Shown in pieces: positions 1 to 12,800 of a DNA stretch of 64,000 nt; within the stretch, counting starts at the first letter, position 1, and each line of letters begins with the position of its first letter. Origin of the DNA: Phallusia mammillata (lineage: Eukaryota; Chordata; Ascidiacea; Phlebobranchia; Ascidiidae). The stretch is taken from contig QLIY01000036.1 of assembly GCA_003260075.1 (NCBI GenBank), positions 205,997-269,996 on the forward strand, written 5' to 3'. The notes under the pieces are model-generated. The model ran no database searches. It was not told where the DNA came from and saw only the letters and a program-made list of their open reading frames with translations. Position numbers and translations under genes: made by a program.

Positions 1-192
1 AATACTGTTGAAAGGGGCCATAGGAATATTTAAAAGTTACAATAACTGCCACGTTACCAATAACCACTATTATTTCATCTCAACTTAAATCAATTTTAAA
101 GCTCGTTTGAAAACATTTTAGGCATCAAGATTTTTGCTCATAGTAGAAAACGTCTTGCGCCTTGTTTAGTTCGCCTACATTTGTATACTTAC

Positions 193-1358
193 GTGACAGT
201 GGGGACAACTGGGCCTAGCATGACCGCATAACGATCCGTGTAATTGCATCGAAAGTCCACCAACACGAGGGGGCGCTCAACAACCTCGTCAATTTTATTC
301 CAAACTATTTGCTGGCTGAACAAATAGCCACCGGTGTCCCTCTAAAAATGTGAAATTTTCATTTAGGTGAAATCGTTTGGTAATTAAACCTCTGGATAAA
401 AACGGTTAAACAGTGGTTCTTAACTGGTGGTCTATGGAATTTGATTATATTTTGCGATAACGTGGATTATTAATAGAGGGCCCCCCCCCCTTATTCCAAA
501 CTATTTGCTGGCTGAACAGATAGCCACCGGTGTCCCTCTGAAAATGTGAAATTTCCGTTTAGGTGAAATAGTTTGGTAATTAAACCTCTGGATAAAAACG
601 GTCGAACAGTGGTTTTTAACTGGTGGTCTATGGAAGTCTTCGTTTGTGCAAATGTGTTCCATTCCCTATTAAATTATGAACAGTGCCGAAAATACAAGGC
701 CCAAATTCATATTTCCTAAGTAGTTTTCTAAACGCTAATATGGTTATCTGTTTTCCCAACAAACAGTTCCTTATTATAAAGTAACATTGCCTAACTTCGC
801 AATGAATTAGACTTCAAGATGTGATACCGAATTTGTTCTCTTTGCCAAGGATAATAATAAAAGAGAAACAAATGTACGCATCCCAAGATAATGAGAAATT
901 GCCAAACTGACTTTAGGTACTTGTCGCAAAAGCAACTGTAACAACAAAAAATGTTTCACACACTCACCTTCAACTGGACGCCGCAGTCAGTGAAGGGTGC
1001 GTCAACTTTGAGATGATACTGACCGTTTCTCTTCACTGACAAACACGACGGTGCGCCCTTGAAGTGAACATACCTCGTGTCATCTTCTAAATCTTGTTCG
1101 GTGACAACTCTTTCATCAATTAAGATCTCAATACTTAAATTGCCGCAGTTGATTTTGGGAAATGCTGCAAAAATATTAAACGCTATTTTATATTGAAGAA
1201 GCAGAGTCCAAGCGGGTCCGAAATTCGAGCCAGAATCGTTTTTGAGGAGTGGTTTATGTTCGAAAATTTGATTGACAGGCTTATAGCAAAAAAATACATA
1301 AACCATGGACAATAATAGGCAAATGCGAACCAGACATTTAAGGGCTGTTGGGCATTAG

Positions 1359-1446
<88 letters not shown>

Positions 1447-2253
1447 AGTCAAGCCTGGTTGATAAAAGTAACCGAGCCGGCCCGAACCCGGCCCGACATA
1501 CAACTCTGTGGAGAAGTCTAGTAAAATCGTTAAAGCGGCATATAGAATCTCTCTACATCACTGGTTTCCTCAACTGTGGACCTTGCAAGGACAGTTTAAG
1601 TTCCTCACAGAGCTGCATAAAAGCTTGTCTGGGCAGGCAGTTGTAAATATTTCTTGAAAGTTTACGTTAAGTGTTGTTGTCGTTACAACAAATCAATGCA
1701 GAAAAACATTTAGAAAACGTACACGAGTATGCCTATGTGTGTTACAATAATAACACTACGATAACAAATAATAACTAGTGTATTACCATAGTTAACCCCC
1801 CCCCCCGAGTATGCCTATGTGTGTTACAATAATAACACTACGATAACAAATAACAACTAGTGTATATTGCCATAGTTAGTGAACAGAATCAGACACTGGT
1901 TGCGATTTCATAAAACAACTGCACTTATTCTTAAAAAGCGACAATTTTAAATCATAAAGCGAAGAAACGGTAAAGCGCAAACACCTAAGTATTTACTTAC
2001 TTATGCGTTAGTAAAAAAGTCACACCTTAAAGCTTGGAGCTAAACATACTTTAACGACATCATCGGGTAACTTACGTAAATCGCAGTGGATTCCTGCAAA
2101 TGCTTCAGGACATATACATGAGAATCCTTGATTTCCACTTGGTCTTGCGAGGCATTCCCCACCGTTGGCACAAGGGTTTGGTTCACATGGCGAAGCTATG
2201 ACTGTTGCTTCAAGTCCAAGTAGAAGCCATAGGCCCAAACGAAGGCCAATCAT
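193..2253 (-). CDS. Secreted EGF + ZP-domain protein, 5' part of gene (partial, runs off left edge)
   Basis: Three minus-strand exons are visible: 2253-2076, 1164-968 and 341-193. The first starts MIGLRLGLWLLLGLEA, a signal peptide, then a six-cysteine EGF domain (CEPNPCANGGECL ... CICPEAFAGIHC), and ends at a GTAAGT donor. The second follows a TTTTTGCAG acceptor and encodes the ZP-N start (INCGNLSIEILIDERVV, later VDAPFTDCGVQLK). The third encodes the typical ZP stretch with ERPLVLVDFRCNYTDRYAV. ZP proteins polymerise as extracellular matrix or egg-coat filaments; the role here is unknown. ZP-C, cleavage site and membrane anchor would lie left of base 193. A partial copy of the third exon follows the poly-C tract at 481-490, and an 88-C tract sits in intron 1. 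No gene-level identity is claimed. Confidence 0.78.
481..490. other. Ten-C junction followed by copy of ZP exon region
   Basis: Exactly ten C. Bases 491-635 repeat 295-437 with a few substitutions, so the 5' edge of the ZP exon (acceptor side) appears twice. About 42 bases of unique sequence separate the first copy from the tract. Probably an assembly join of overlapping allelic contigs. Confidence 0.7.
1359..1446. repeat. 88-base poly-C tract
   Basis: An uninterrupted run of 88 C within intron 1 of the EGF-ZP gene. It is followed after about 35 bases by CCCGAACCCGGCCCGAC and CAACTCTG. A near-identical CCCGGCCCGACTTGCAACTCTG lies after the 95-C tract at 58288-58382. The shared flank suggests a repeat-family end whose internal CCCGAA motifs have expanded into poly-C, unlike the short ten-C junctions. 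Confidence 0.6.
1796..1806. other. Poly-C junction with short direct copy
   Basis: Eleven C, of which one belongs to the following copy. The sequence from 1806 repeats the roughly 70 bases just upstream (from 1725) with small differences. It lies in intron 1 of the EGF-ZP gene. Confidence 0.65.
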
Positions 2254-5200
2254 GTCTAAGATTTTTGAAGTCTTGCTTGTATAAACTGGGATATTGTTTA
2301 AATCGTTTTGGCAGTCTTTATTTTGGTCAGAAGTTTAATTGTCCAAAAGCATGCTTTATTTCATTCACTATAGTGAATTGTGCATATATGCATGAAAATT
2401 TTGGTGATTTATTGAACTATAGCATTTTCTGAAACATAAAACCAAACCCCCCCCCCTGGTCAGAAGTTTAATTGTCCAAAAGCATGCTTTATTTCATTCA
2501 CTATGCATGAAAATTTTTTTCTTTTTGTGATTTAATTAACTATAGCATTTTCTGAAACATAAAACGAAAACTACGTAACGAAATTAGAATAATGTGAATT
2601 AGGCCACAACGGCTTGATTTTAAGCCCTTGGGCGGGCGCATAGCAACGTATTTGTTCAGCCTGCAATTTACTGCGTTTAAGAAAGTGCTGCACTGAAACA
2701 AACATGGACCAAATGCCTGTAGAAGCCTTGAACTTAAATTGATACATAAAAATATTAGTAATAAAGCGTTGTGTTTGATGCTAAAAATGCATTGGTATCA
2801 AAATGTTGATATTCTAACGAACACCTGAATTATGAGGCTGTACACAAGGTCCATATTGAAACCATGAAAAGTTATAATGCACTGGTTCTTACCCTTACTT
2901 ATACACCTATCCGTTCATTGTTCTCTGAGAACTCGGGCGAAATAACACTGTTATAACCGTTCCATGTTTTGCACTTTTAAAACACCCTTCTCTTTGCATG
3001 ATAACAATATTAAAACTACAACATTAATTCAATGCTACAAAAGGCCAATTCATTAATACGAGATTTTTACCTATAACACTATGAGGTTATTTGAGCCAAT
3101 CTAAATACTTCGCGAGTATAACATTTATCTAAACCTGTTAGAAAGGTGTTGCTGAAGCGCTTGCTAGGCGCTCTAACCGTTAACGATAACAGCACGCAAT
3201 TGTTGACTCTGTAGCCTAAGGGCAATTGTTGTAAATGCCACGCAAACTTTACATTACACAACATAAATATCTCTTGTCTGACTTATTGCAAGCACTTTGC
3301 ATGTTCCACATAATTTGATCTGGGTGATAGCCTACTGTGACACTATGCTAAGGCCGGGCGGAAAATTGTACAATACTAGGCGAATACCCTACATTATGAA
3401 TACACTTCTGAAACTATTTCTTTGTGTACATCTTTTAGGGCAAATCTAAAGCAGCTTCATTTTATAATTGCGTTTTGCCGAATTCGCCGTCTTTAGATGT
3501 ACACTATTCCGTCACCTTAGATACACTATGTGGTCTCTCTTCTAGCCGTTTCCTTAATTTAAACTTAGTATTTGCAAAATGTAGATTACTAAGGTTTTCA
3601 TACGTACACGCAATTCATACGTGACCTGTACATTGATGCATAATTATTTCTAGTAACCCAGCATTAGTGTTTCCAATGGTTTTCTATGCTAATAATTTGC
3701 CTATCTCCTAACGCATGTGATTGCATGTTTGTTTTACTACACTACTCGCCAGCTAAAACTTGAGCAACCGGTTTGAACCGCAATCATCCACTGATGGCGC
3801 TACTGATCAGGTTTTGTTGACGACTTGGTTGGTACGGATTAGTGAACTAATAAAAAATAAAATGATCTGTTACATAATAATTACATTAAGTTCGGCAAAT
3901 ACATGTGGAAATATTAATTATTGTTCAACCAGTGTTGTTGACTCTATTAGATATTTGTATGGTCATAAATTTATTGCAATGCTATAATCAGTGTGTAACT
4001 TTGTAGATTGTGGGTGCATTTTTTATTCTGCAAGAAATTGTAAACTAAAAACTTTGACAAGTCTGAAGTTATTTTATGTATTAAAGTTTTCAGTCTGTTA
4101 TTTTGTCCATCTCTCCTACTGAGTGTTTGATTACTCGTGATTCTATAATATACTACAAGTGTTTAAAATATCTAATTATATTTTAATTTCGGATCCTTAT
4201 GCACAGGAAACATTTCTAATTTGCACAATGTTTGCATTTCTTGTTGGTGGGATAAAATTTTTCTGTCGATTCCAAAAAGTAATTTATTTTGCTATTCTTT
4301 TACCTGTAGCATTATATACCAGTTTCAATTCCGATTTCAAGCAGTTCGTGTCAATGACCGTTTGTCAAACTTCTCTACATGTCAAAACGCACGGCTCAGC
4401 TTAAGCTGTTTTGATGGACAAGTCGACGTGCTTTATACGAAAGCAAAAACATGTTATGTGCACGCGCTCAGTTGCCAAGCACCGATCCCTTTATGGTTGA
4501 GTGATTATGACGTCACAGACTAACCGCAGGCGACTTTTTGCCTTGACGCCTTGTTAGCCAGCAATGACGTTGAATTGCATCACAAAAACGCTGCCGAAAA
4601 CACGGCTAATAGCACGCAGACAAATGAAAACAATACATAGATAAATAATTTCATGTAGACAATTTTCAAAAAATAATTTCATAATTAGGTGCAAATGTCT
4701 TTTCATATAACATTTCGTTCACTGCTTTAAAACATTTGATTTACAATCTTTTAATCTAACAGCGATAACAAATAAACTAATTTATAGATTTTTTTATCAC
4801 ACAAAATCTGGCAAAGTCGTTGAAAAATAAAATCTGCTATTGGGCATATGAGGCATCTAGCAGCAATGTTTGTTTTTCAGTTTCGATTCAAACATTCAAA
4901 TGTTAGCACCATACAAACCGGCGTAAACACAAATACGCTTGGCTGCGATAATTCGCATACATTTTTGATATCAACACTGGCATTAAGTTAAAGCGTTTAA
5001 GTACGTTTATAGTTTTATTTATACCATACAAATTAAAAATAACACACTATCCATTTTTTACCGTTTTGTTCTATAAATACCGTTGATGTTAATCTCGTGT
5101 TTGATTTAAAACATTGATGAACCAAAGATGCGCAAAAAATATTGTTTAAACCTTTGTACTTTTAAGACGCTTATTGCGACATGAATTCTTAAAAACATTT

Positions 5201-5699
5201 TTGACTACACGTAATGCATGGGGTTTATGTGAATATTTTCTTGAACGTATGTAGTGAGAAAATGAACCCAAACAACTGCCTTAGGTTTACTTTGCTAATC
5301 GACAATTAGTTTTTTTTATCAATTAATCCTATTACATTGCAGTGCGCCCGTCACTGTGCCAAAGTTCAACGTCCGCGAGGTCGTTCACCTATCGAGCCCC
5401 ATCAAGCGGAACCTGGGCCGATGACTTGCGACGATTCTCATAAGTGCACAGTGAGTAACACATGTATTGCGGTGTTTGCCAGTTGCGACGATAAGCAGAA
5501 ACACTTAAACATTATTCCACACGAAAAACGCTTCAGCCCTTTTTGTACACAACTTCTTGGAATGGAATTTTCGAGCCTGTGTATAAAAGGTGAACTACAG
5601 GTTGCTATGAATGCTTTATAGACAGGAACTACGTAGTAAGTGCACGGACTTTGTTCTCTTGTGCGCGCTTAAGGAGTCAATGAGTTAAAGACGATCAAC

Positions 5700-6080
5700 T
5701 GATTTGCAGGAAAAAACAGTTTTTTTTGTCGTAGTAGTGCGTAGATAATTTTAATTTTTCGAATTTAAAAGCGGGAAGTGGGTTCTAAGTGTGCTTTGTG
5801 CGGTCAACTATGACTTGATTTGCTTCTATAGTCGTTAGGATAATAATTCAAAAATGCAGGTACACGTGTAAAACTTCCAAAAATGGCCCAAAACTACTTT
5901 TTTGCGTACTAGTATGTTTTGTTATTTGAATTTAAAAGCGCACAGTGGATTCCACAAGTGTACTTTGTGACGTCAACTGTAAACTAATTTGCTTTCATTA
6001 ACGTCAAAGATCGTAAACAATAATTCCAAAAAATAAATAAATAGAAGAATGACAAAAAACAGTCTTTTTATCGCACAGGA
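5700..6080. repeat. Two-unit tandem repeat, about 185 bp period
   Basis: Both units contain GAATTTAAAAGCG, then AGTGG, a TGTNCTTTGTG block, GTCAACT and AATTTGCTT, and both begin with an AAAAAACAGT-like run. The second unit has acquired GTGACGTCAAC. It lies in the presumed upstream region of the ABCB gene. Confidence 0.5.
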
Positions 6081-6824
6081 ACATTTGTTTGCCTGTAAAT
6101 TGCGCATTCGCCGAAGTAAATTGCGAAAAGGTCAGTGCACCGTTAAGTAGTTATGAGTGTAATGTGGCTATTGCAACACACACACGGCCTATACCTCGCA
6201 AATCATCAGCCGTCTCGTCAGCAATCATACGCTAGGTATACAATATACGCACTACGAATAACTCGAATGTAAATGTTTAACATGGGTTCAACGGCCCCGT
6301 GTTGTGTATGATTGGCGTTCACATGTATGCCTTATATTAATGTTGGACCAATAACCCGAAACAGCGTCACAGAAAGGTTGAACTATAAGAGGCTGTAAAC
6401 TTGATTTCGTTTCCTTAGTTCAATGTTGCGTTATCTTGTATTGGCTCGATGTTTTATATTTGTGAGAGTTGCGTCGATTTTTGAAACTAAGCAAAAGTGA
6501 ACAGTTTGGTTAAGGCTACTTCTTTATCAAAAGACCTGAGACCTGACAAAATAGCATTTAAACGCAAGTACAGCTATATATTAGTATTTGATTGCCGAAG
6601 TAGCATATGGACCCTTGCCCCAGTGTAAGTAGCTGACTTGCTTGTATGGAAAGTATCAGTTCCGTTTGGAAAGCACCACAATTTCAAAAAAACATTTGAC
6701 TTGTATCCAGGCACTTAACGTGGTGTGTTTTATATCTTGACATTCGCATCTACTCGACCCTGTCTACTGTTTGTTTTTCAGCCCTGCATCAACTAGCTGG
6801 GGATTTACGTTAAATCAGCGTGGT

Positions 6825-6833
6825 TAATATAAA
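6825..6833 (+). promoter_or_regulatory. TATA-like element upstream of ABCB start
   Basis: TAATATAAA lies about 30 bases before the proposed ATG. That is close for a TATA box unless the 5' UTR is very short or the transcript is trans-spliced, as happens in tunicates. Weak evidence. Confidence 0.2.
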
Positions 6834-6862
6834 TTACCGCCTAAGCAATTAGCACCAACACT

Positions 6863-9800
6863 ATGAAGTATACGCTACAAGACGAAGGGACCGATTTTAC
6901 TCAGCATGGAGAGTACAGAAGGGGTAGCTCGTACACGAATGATGCCTATATCCACGAGACAGGTAAGCAATCTCCTATGTCACTCTGTTGTGTGCACTGC
7001 CAGCAAGCATTTTGCCATACTTAATTTAAATTTGCTATGTTGCTGTAATGCTGCATCGATAGAAAGGTTGGTTTCTGCTCAACATACTGACGCTGCAGTG
7101 GTTTTCCAAGTCGGTCTGTTGCATATTGTATAAAATAGACTAAAATCTAAAGTAATGGTATAAGGCGTTGTTGCGTATGCACACAATTAGTCAACGTGAC
7201 TAATACTTTTACAACCCAGGATTTGTCAATAAACGCCAGAATATGTTGGTATATGCTACTTACAAGCTGACTTATGTTGAGATGCCTTTAGGATCCAGCT
7301 ACACTTTATTGCCATATTGCTTAACAAAGATAACACCATTCTACTAAAATTGTTTTCTATAAGTTATGTATTATAAGTTTCCTAAAAATAGCCTCTACGT
7401 GTTTTTCGTATTTAAACAGAGTTTAACGATGTCTACCGGTCGTCACAATCTCCTGATTTCGGCATCAAGAATGACAAAGGGTAAGTGTTATGCCTATCAT
7501 ATGAAGCATATCGATTCGACACGAGCACATGGCTGACATTAGGGTTTAAACAAAATGCACGACACTTGGTAATTATGCACAGGAAAGAGGACAGCAATGG
7601 CCTAAGCGCGCACGCTTTTTCACACACGTATGTGTAGCTCGGTAACTTTACTATTTAAAGCTGTTATATGTTGTTTGCAGTAGATCTGAGTCAATTTGTT
7701 CAAGCCCGTATAAAATGATAACAGCTAAGGTTTATTGATAGGAAGCTAAAGTTTTTGGGTAGTAAAGTCGCGTAACGAGCGCTGTAAACTTATTTAAAAT
7801 CTGGATGGCTATGTGATGGAACTGTTTTCCTGTTTGTGCTGCAAAGTTGTGGCTTCTGTGTGTCTGACCTTTAGCCTAGAGAAGCGTAGTGGTGACGACA
7901 TCGTTTCACACAGCGGTAAGCGGTTTGGACTTTCAGGATTGTTACATAGTGTGTATTGGCATGACGCATAAAAATCGAACTGCTATGTAAATATTGGTGA
8001 GGAATAGGTGTGTGTTCGTTCAATGTATAGGATAATACAAACTGGCTAGCTATTGCAGACATAAATACACGTTTTTTAGTGAGGTAAATAAAAAAAGCAT
8101 ACTCGATGATAGTAAGCTGCACAAAGTGCACATTGTTACCACCTATAAGGTCTCATCCGTGCAGCTGATGACAAGATGTACGCCGTATTGGCTAGTGTAG
8201 CCAGCCAATTGATGAGGCCATATAAGTCTAAACAGTATGTGCACATTCTGAAGCATATCATCCATTGGTTTGATGATTTTACATTTAATGATCACTTTAG
8301 AATATTCGAAATGCTTCTAGTATCCTTAAATATATTTCCGCAATATACTGTAGGACACCAATATAATGTATAACAAATTAGTTTAGTGCTGGGTTTCATA
8401 TTTTGCTGCAGTTGGTGAAAATTTCATTTTATATGCAGGCAGAAGTCACTGGAGGAAGTAATGGCGAAGCAGCGGAAACTCAAAGATTCCAAGTAGGTAT
8501 AAAGGTCAAATGATTGAAAGCATGACTTGGCCGCCTCACATCAAAATTTCACCAAAAGATACTGTCAAATAGCATCTGTTTTACCGCCTCAGTAGCAAAA
8601 TGTGGAAAACCCCTGTACCAAGGAGCTCTGTAATGTCTCTATAGCAATAAGTGGTTTTTATGTGACAACACATACCAACTTTGCGTGACAGGCAGTTTGC
8701 TTGCTTTTCCGGATAAGCTTTTGAATGACAGATTACTTTATTTGTAAAAACCTTAGATTTAAAACAATTTGTTTGAAAGCACAACTATGATAATTTGTAG
8801 TTGTAAGTGAGGCCTGGCGTTTGAGCTCGGGTTCTGGTTTGAGTTAGCGTAAAACGGGATTGATTTGAATCTAACGTTACACTAGGTCACATTTCAATCG
8901 ATTAATTTTTGTCCTGGTTCTTGTTATATTTAATAAAAATCGATTTAAATCGATCTCGTTTTGGCTTGTACTTTCTGGGTTCTGGCTTTGGCCTAAACAG
9001 TGAGTTTCTGGCATTGACTGCTATTAAGCCAAAAACCCACAAATAGTCATTTTCTTGCAGACATAAATCCTTGCTATTACCATTCGTGCCCGTCGAACCG
9101 CAGTTTTCGACATTTTTTTGGCAGTTTTTTTAACCATGTGTTTGGTAAAGACACCTTCTAAGCCTTGTGTTATAAAGCAAGCGGTATTGGACCAGAATCT
9201 ATTTGGCCTCACCTAAAATTTTCGGCTGCCTATGCCACCTGGTTCCAGCTCCCTTTTGTGGTCAGGTTCCAACTCCGTTTGACTTACTTTATGTGGTGCT
9301 AAACTTTACAGGAAAGGTAAGAAGAAAAAGAAGAAAAGCAAGAAGAAGAAAAAGAAGGAAGAGCGAATGAAAATAGAGCAAGTTCCCTTCTTCAAGTTGG
9401 TAAGCTGCACAATGATATGTCGTACTTTAGAAAAAGTCCAAGTCATATTTTATTCCAAAGGTCGTCTTTATGAAAATAAACTCATATATTTCTCACAGTG
9501 TAGGGTACACAAAGACGGTCTTAATAAAAAAAAACTTGTGTTTGTTTCATTAAACTCAGCATTATCTGTTGTTCCCTGCGTTGTAGCTTTTCCGCAACGC
9601 GATTTAGACCAGAAGGTCTTGATGCATTCTTGTTTCACAATCACATTTCATATTTTTATCAAACCAAAAAAAGTACTTTAGGGAGCTGAATGAAATGACC
9701 CGCGGGACGTAGTTTAGCGACCCCTGGACTAGCGTATAAATATTCCGTTTCTTGTTTTAGTTCACATATGCCGGAAGTACAGATGTTCTTCTTATGGTTG

Positions 9801-12800
9801 TCGGAACTTTTGGAGCAATGGTCCATGGAGCTGCATTCCCTTTCATGATGACTGGTAATCTTTCAAAGTTTTAGCTAATGTTTGGAGTTGCAAAATGACC
9901 CCAAGTAACCTATTTGACCTATGGTCAGCAACCGACCATAGGTTATCACAGCGTCATTTGTTGACTCTAACAGTTAACAAGTTTATAGAGCTCTTCTAAC
10001 AGTTAACGTTTGTGTAGCCTTTCACGTGTTTAAAATTTTGGCGTTTTTTAAGCCTTATAAACAGAGTTGCCATCGACGTGAACCCCAAAATAAGGACAAC
10101 CGAAAAAAAAAAAGTTTTTATACTAAACAAAACAAACGTTTTTGTTCAATTATACTCATTTATATGAGCTATGATAACATTTTCTATAACATTGCCCTTT
10201 AAAATAAGGACAAATCATAGAAATAAGATCGGTATGGGCATCCCTGATTATAAGGCATTACCTAATTGCAAGCTGATCATTAATAAACTGTTGTTTAGAC
10301 TTAATGCGAAAGGCTTGCTTTTGATACTGCATTTCACATTTAGAATGTTTGCCTTTTTACACTTACAACAAAGTTATGTTAGCATTGAACCGTCCAAACA
10401 GACATCAAAATTTTTGCGTGTGCAGTTTTCGGGCAGATGATCGACACTTTCATCAACTATAGCGTTTGCACTCAAGAAACGAACGGAACATGTACAGAGG
10501 CAGAAATCAATGCAACTTATGAGGCGCAGGGAATCGATCCGGCCAACCTATCTGACGCTGAGAGACTTGAGTAAGACTCGAACCCTTTTTCGTGTCTCAG
10601 TCTAAGTTTGTTTAAAAAAATCCGGCTTAGTTATAAATTCTTGTGTAAATTTTTTTTAAATAGAATTCTCCTAATTTCCTAATTGTTCTGTATTCCTAAT
10701 CCATGGAACGGTTTTAACCACTTATACTGTATGGGAATATTCGTTGCAGGTTAAGATCCCGTTAGCTTTTTTTTACTTTAGAAAAAAAAACAATTATCGT
10801 TGCTTGTTAAATAAAAAACCTTACAAATTTACAAAGTTACAAATTGCATTGGCATGATCAAATTTATCAGGAGTGCTTAGCTTTTTAGGTTTTATTAATG
10901 TGAACATAAATTCTACAGGATGATACAAATTTTTCTGATTGTTTACTCGTTTAGTAACCAATCCCATTGGATTCGAGCCTTCCTAGCACTAAACATTTGA
11001 TCCAAAGAAAAAATATTACAGGCGCATTGAAAATCATAGTTAACCAATTGGATTTGTTTGCAGACCGATTGACGTTGAAGGTGAACTTGAAGTTTTCAGC
11101 TACTACTACGTGTTTATTGCTTGCGTCGTGATAATATGTGGATACTTGCAGGTAAAAAGCAAATATTTACCACCAACATACAGTTCCTATAGTTTGTAAG
11201 CATACCAGATATCTGCAATGTTATATGTGTTTTAATCTGGACTAGTTTAAACGCTTGTCTTAAACACGTCTTATATATCAATCAGATGCAACCTGTGGCT
11301 TAAATGCGTTCAAGAATTAGTCTTTTGAGTCGTAGATTGAGTTTTATTCTAGTTAAATTTAACACTTCCCCCCCCCCTGATAATATGTGGATACTTGCAG
11401 GTAAAAAGCAAATATTTACCACCAAAATACAGTTCCTATAGTTTGTAAACATACTATAGATATCTGCAATGTATATGTGTTTTAATCTGGACTAGTTTAA
11501 GCGCTTATCTTAAACATGTCTTATATATCAATCAGATGCAACCCGTGGCTTAAATGTGTTCAAGAATTAGTATATGGTGCCGTAGATTGAGTTTTATTCT
11601 AGTTAAATTTAACACTGACGTCAATCAACTTAAATACAATCTATGGCAATAATAAACCTGATAATTGTCTAATGGAGTCGTAAATTTTGCAACAATTAAC
11701 CTGGAACATATCAACATAGGCTCCTGAAATATTTTACTGACCAGCTGCATTGATTAATATTTTTTACAACCCGCCCTTAGGTTGGAAACTGAGCTCTCGC
11801 CTCAACGAGACAGACTGTGCCAGAGTAAAACTCAAATATCATTGGGTTTTGGGTTATAACCCCATGAAAATAATGACTTACCAAATAATTTGAGAGGTTT
11901 TAAAATTATTTATTGACTTGTTGCGATTTGTTGATTATAATATTTTTACAAACTCGCATTTTTAGGTTGGAAACTGGGTGCTTGCCTCAACGAGACAGAC
12001 TCGTAAAATTCGGGAGCTTTTCTTTCGTTCGATTATGAAGCAAGAAATCGGTTGGTTTGACGTTCACCACATGGGAGAGTTAAACACGAGAATGAACGAG
12101 TACGTAAAACTTGTTTAAACTTTCGGATGTGCTTTAGTCAATCCCAAAAACAAAAAGTCGTTGGTTCGAATCTCGTAAGAATTAATAACTTACCAAATAC
12201 TTTAGGACGTTTTTGCAGGTTTAAATCTTGTAGACGCGGTCGATTCAAACCTTTTTAGACGCGGTCGATTTTATCAATAGATAACGAAGGTAAATACAAA
12301 ACGAAAGGCCAAACGACCAGAAACGCTGCAGTGCTTTTATAATTTAAAGAGGTTTCCCGTGAAAAATAAAACACACTCGTAATAACGTTTTAAATCATAT
12401 ATAAAGTTGAACTCAGCTATGAACATCAAATGATTTGAGACTTTGTTTAGGGTTCCAAAAAATCTTAAACTGGTGGATTATATTAAACAATCAGTTACAT
12501 TTAACCATGACAAACTGATGGTTTTCATTTTTATCCCTTTAAAGATTGTGATATTTATTTTTGTTGTCAGTGACGTGAACAAGATCAGTGACGCAATAGC
12601 GGACAAGTTCAGTGTATTCATTCAGCGAATTACAACTTTTGTTGGTGGAATTGTTGTCGGTTTTATTAACGGTTGGCAACTGACCTTAGTGATTATGGCC
12701 ATCAGTCCATTGCTCGGAATTGGTGCTGCTCTCATGGGACGGGTATGCGTAGTTGTTTTTATTTGCGTTTTTTGCGTTTTAGCTGATTTGTTTTTTAAAG

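Larger units (their letters stand above)
2254..6862. other. Intergenic region between the EGF-ZP gene and the ABCB gene
   Basis: I see no convincing exon. It holds a ten-C junction at 2447-2456 (following bases copy 2325-2446), a CRE-type TGACGTCA at 4508-4515, and a two-unit tandem repeat around 5700-6080. The flanking genes point away from each other, so both promoters should lie here. Confidence 0.6.

Noticed and set aside
1183..1503. Open frame encoding a long glycine run
   Set aside because: It is only the translation of the 88-C tract on the minus strand. The same applies to the polyglycine and polyproline frames at 58066-58583 and 62450-62738.
5337..5621. 94-codon open frame in the upstream intergenic region
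   Set aside because: No recognisable domain or splice partner; composition resembles neighbouring non-coding DNA.
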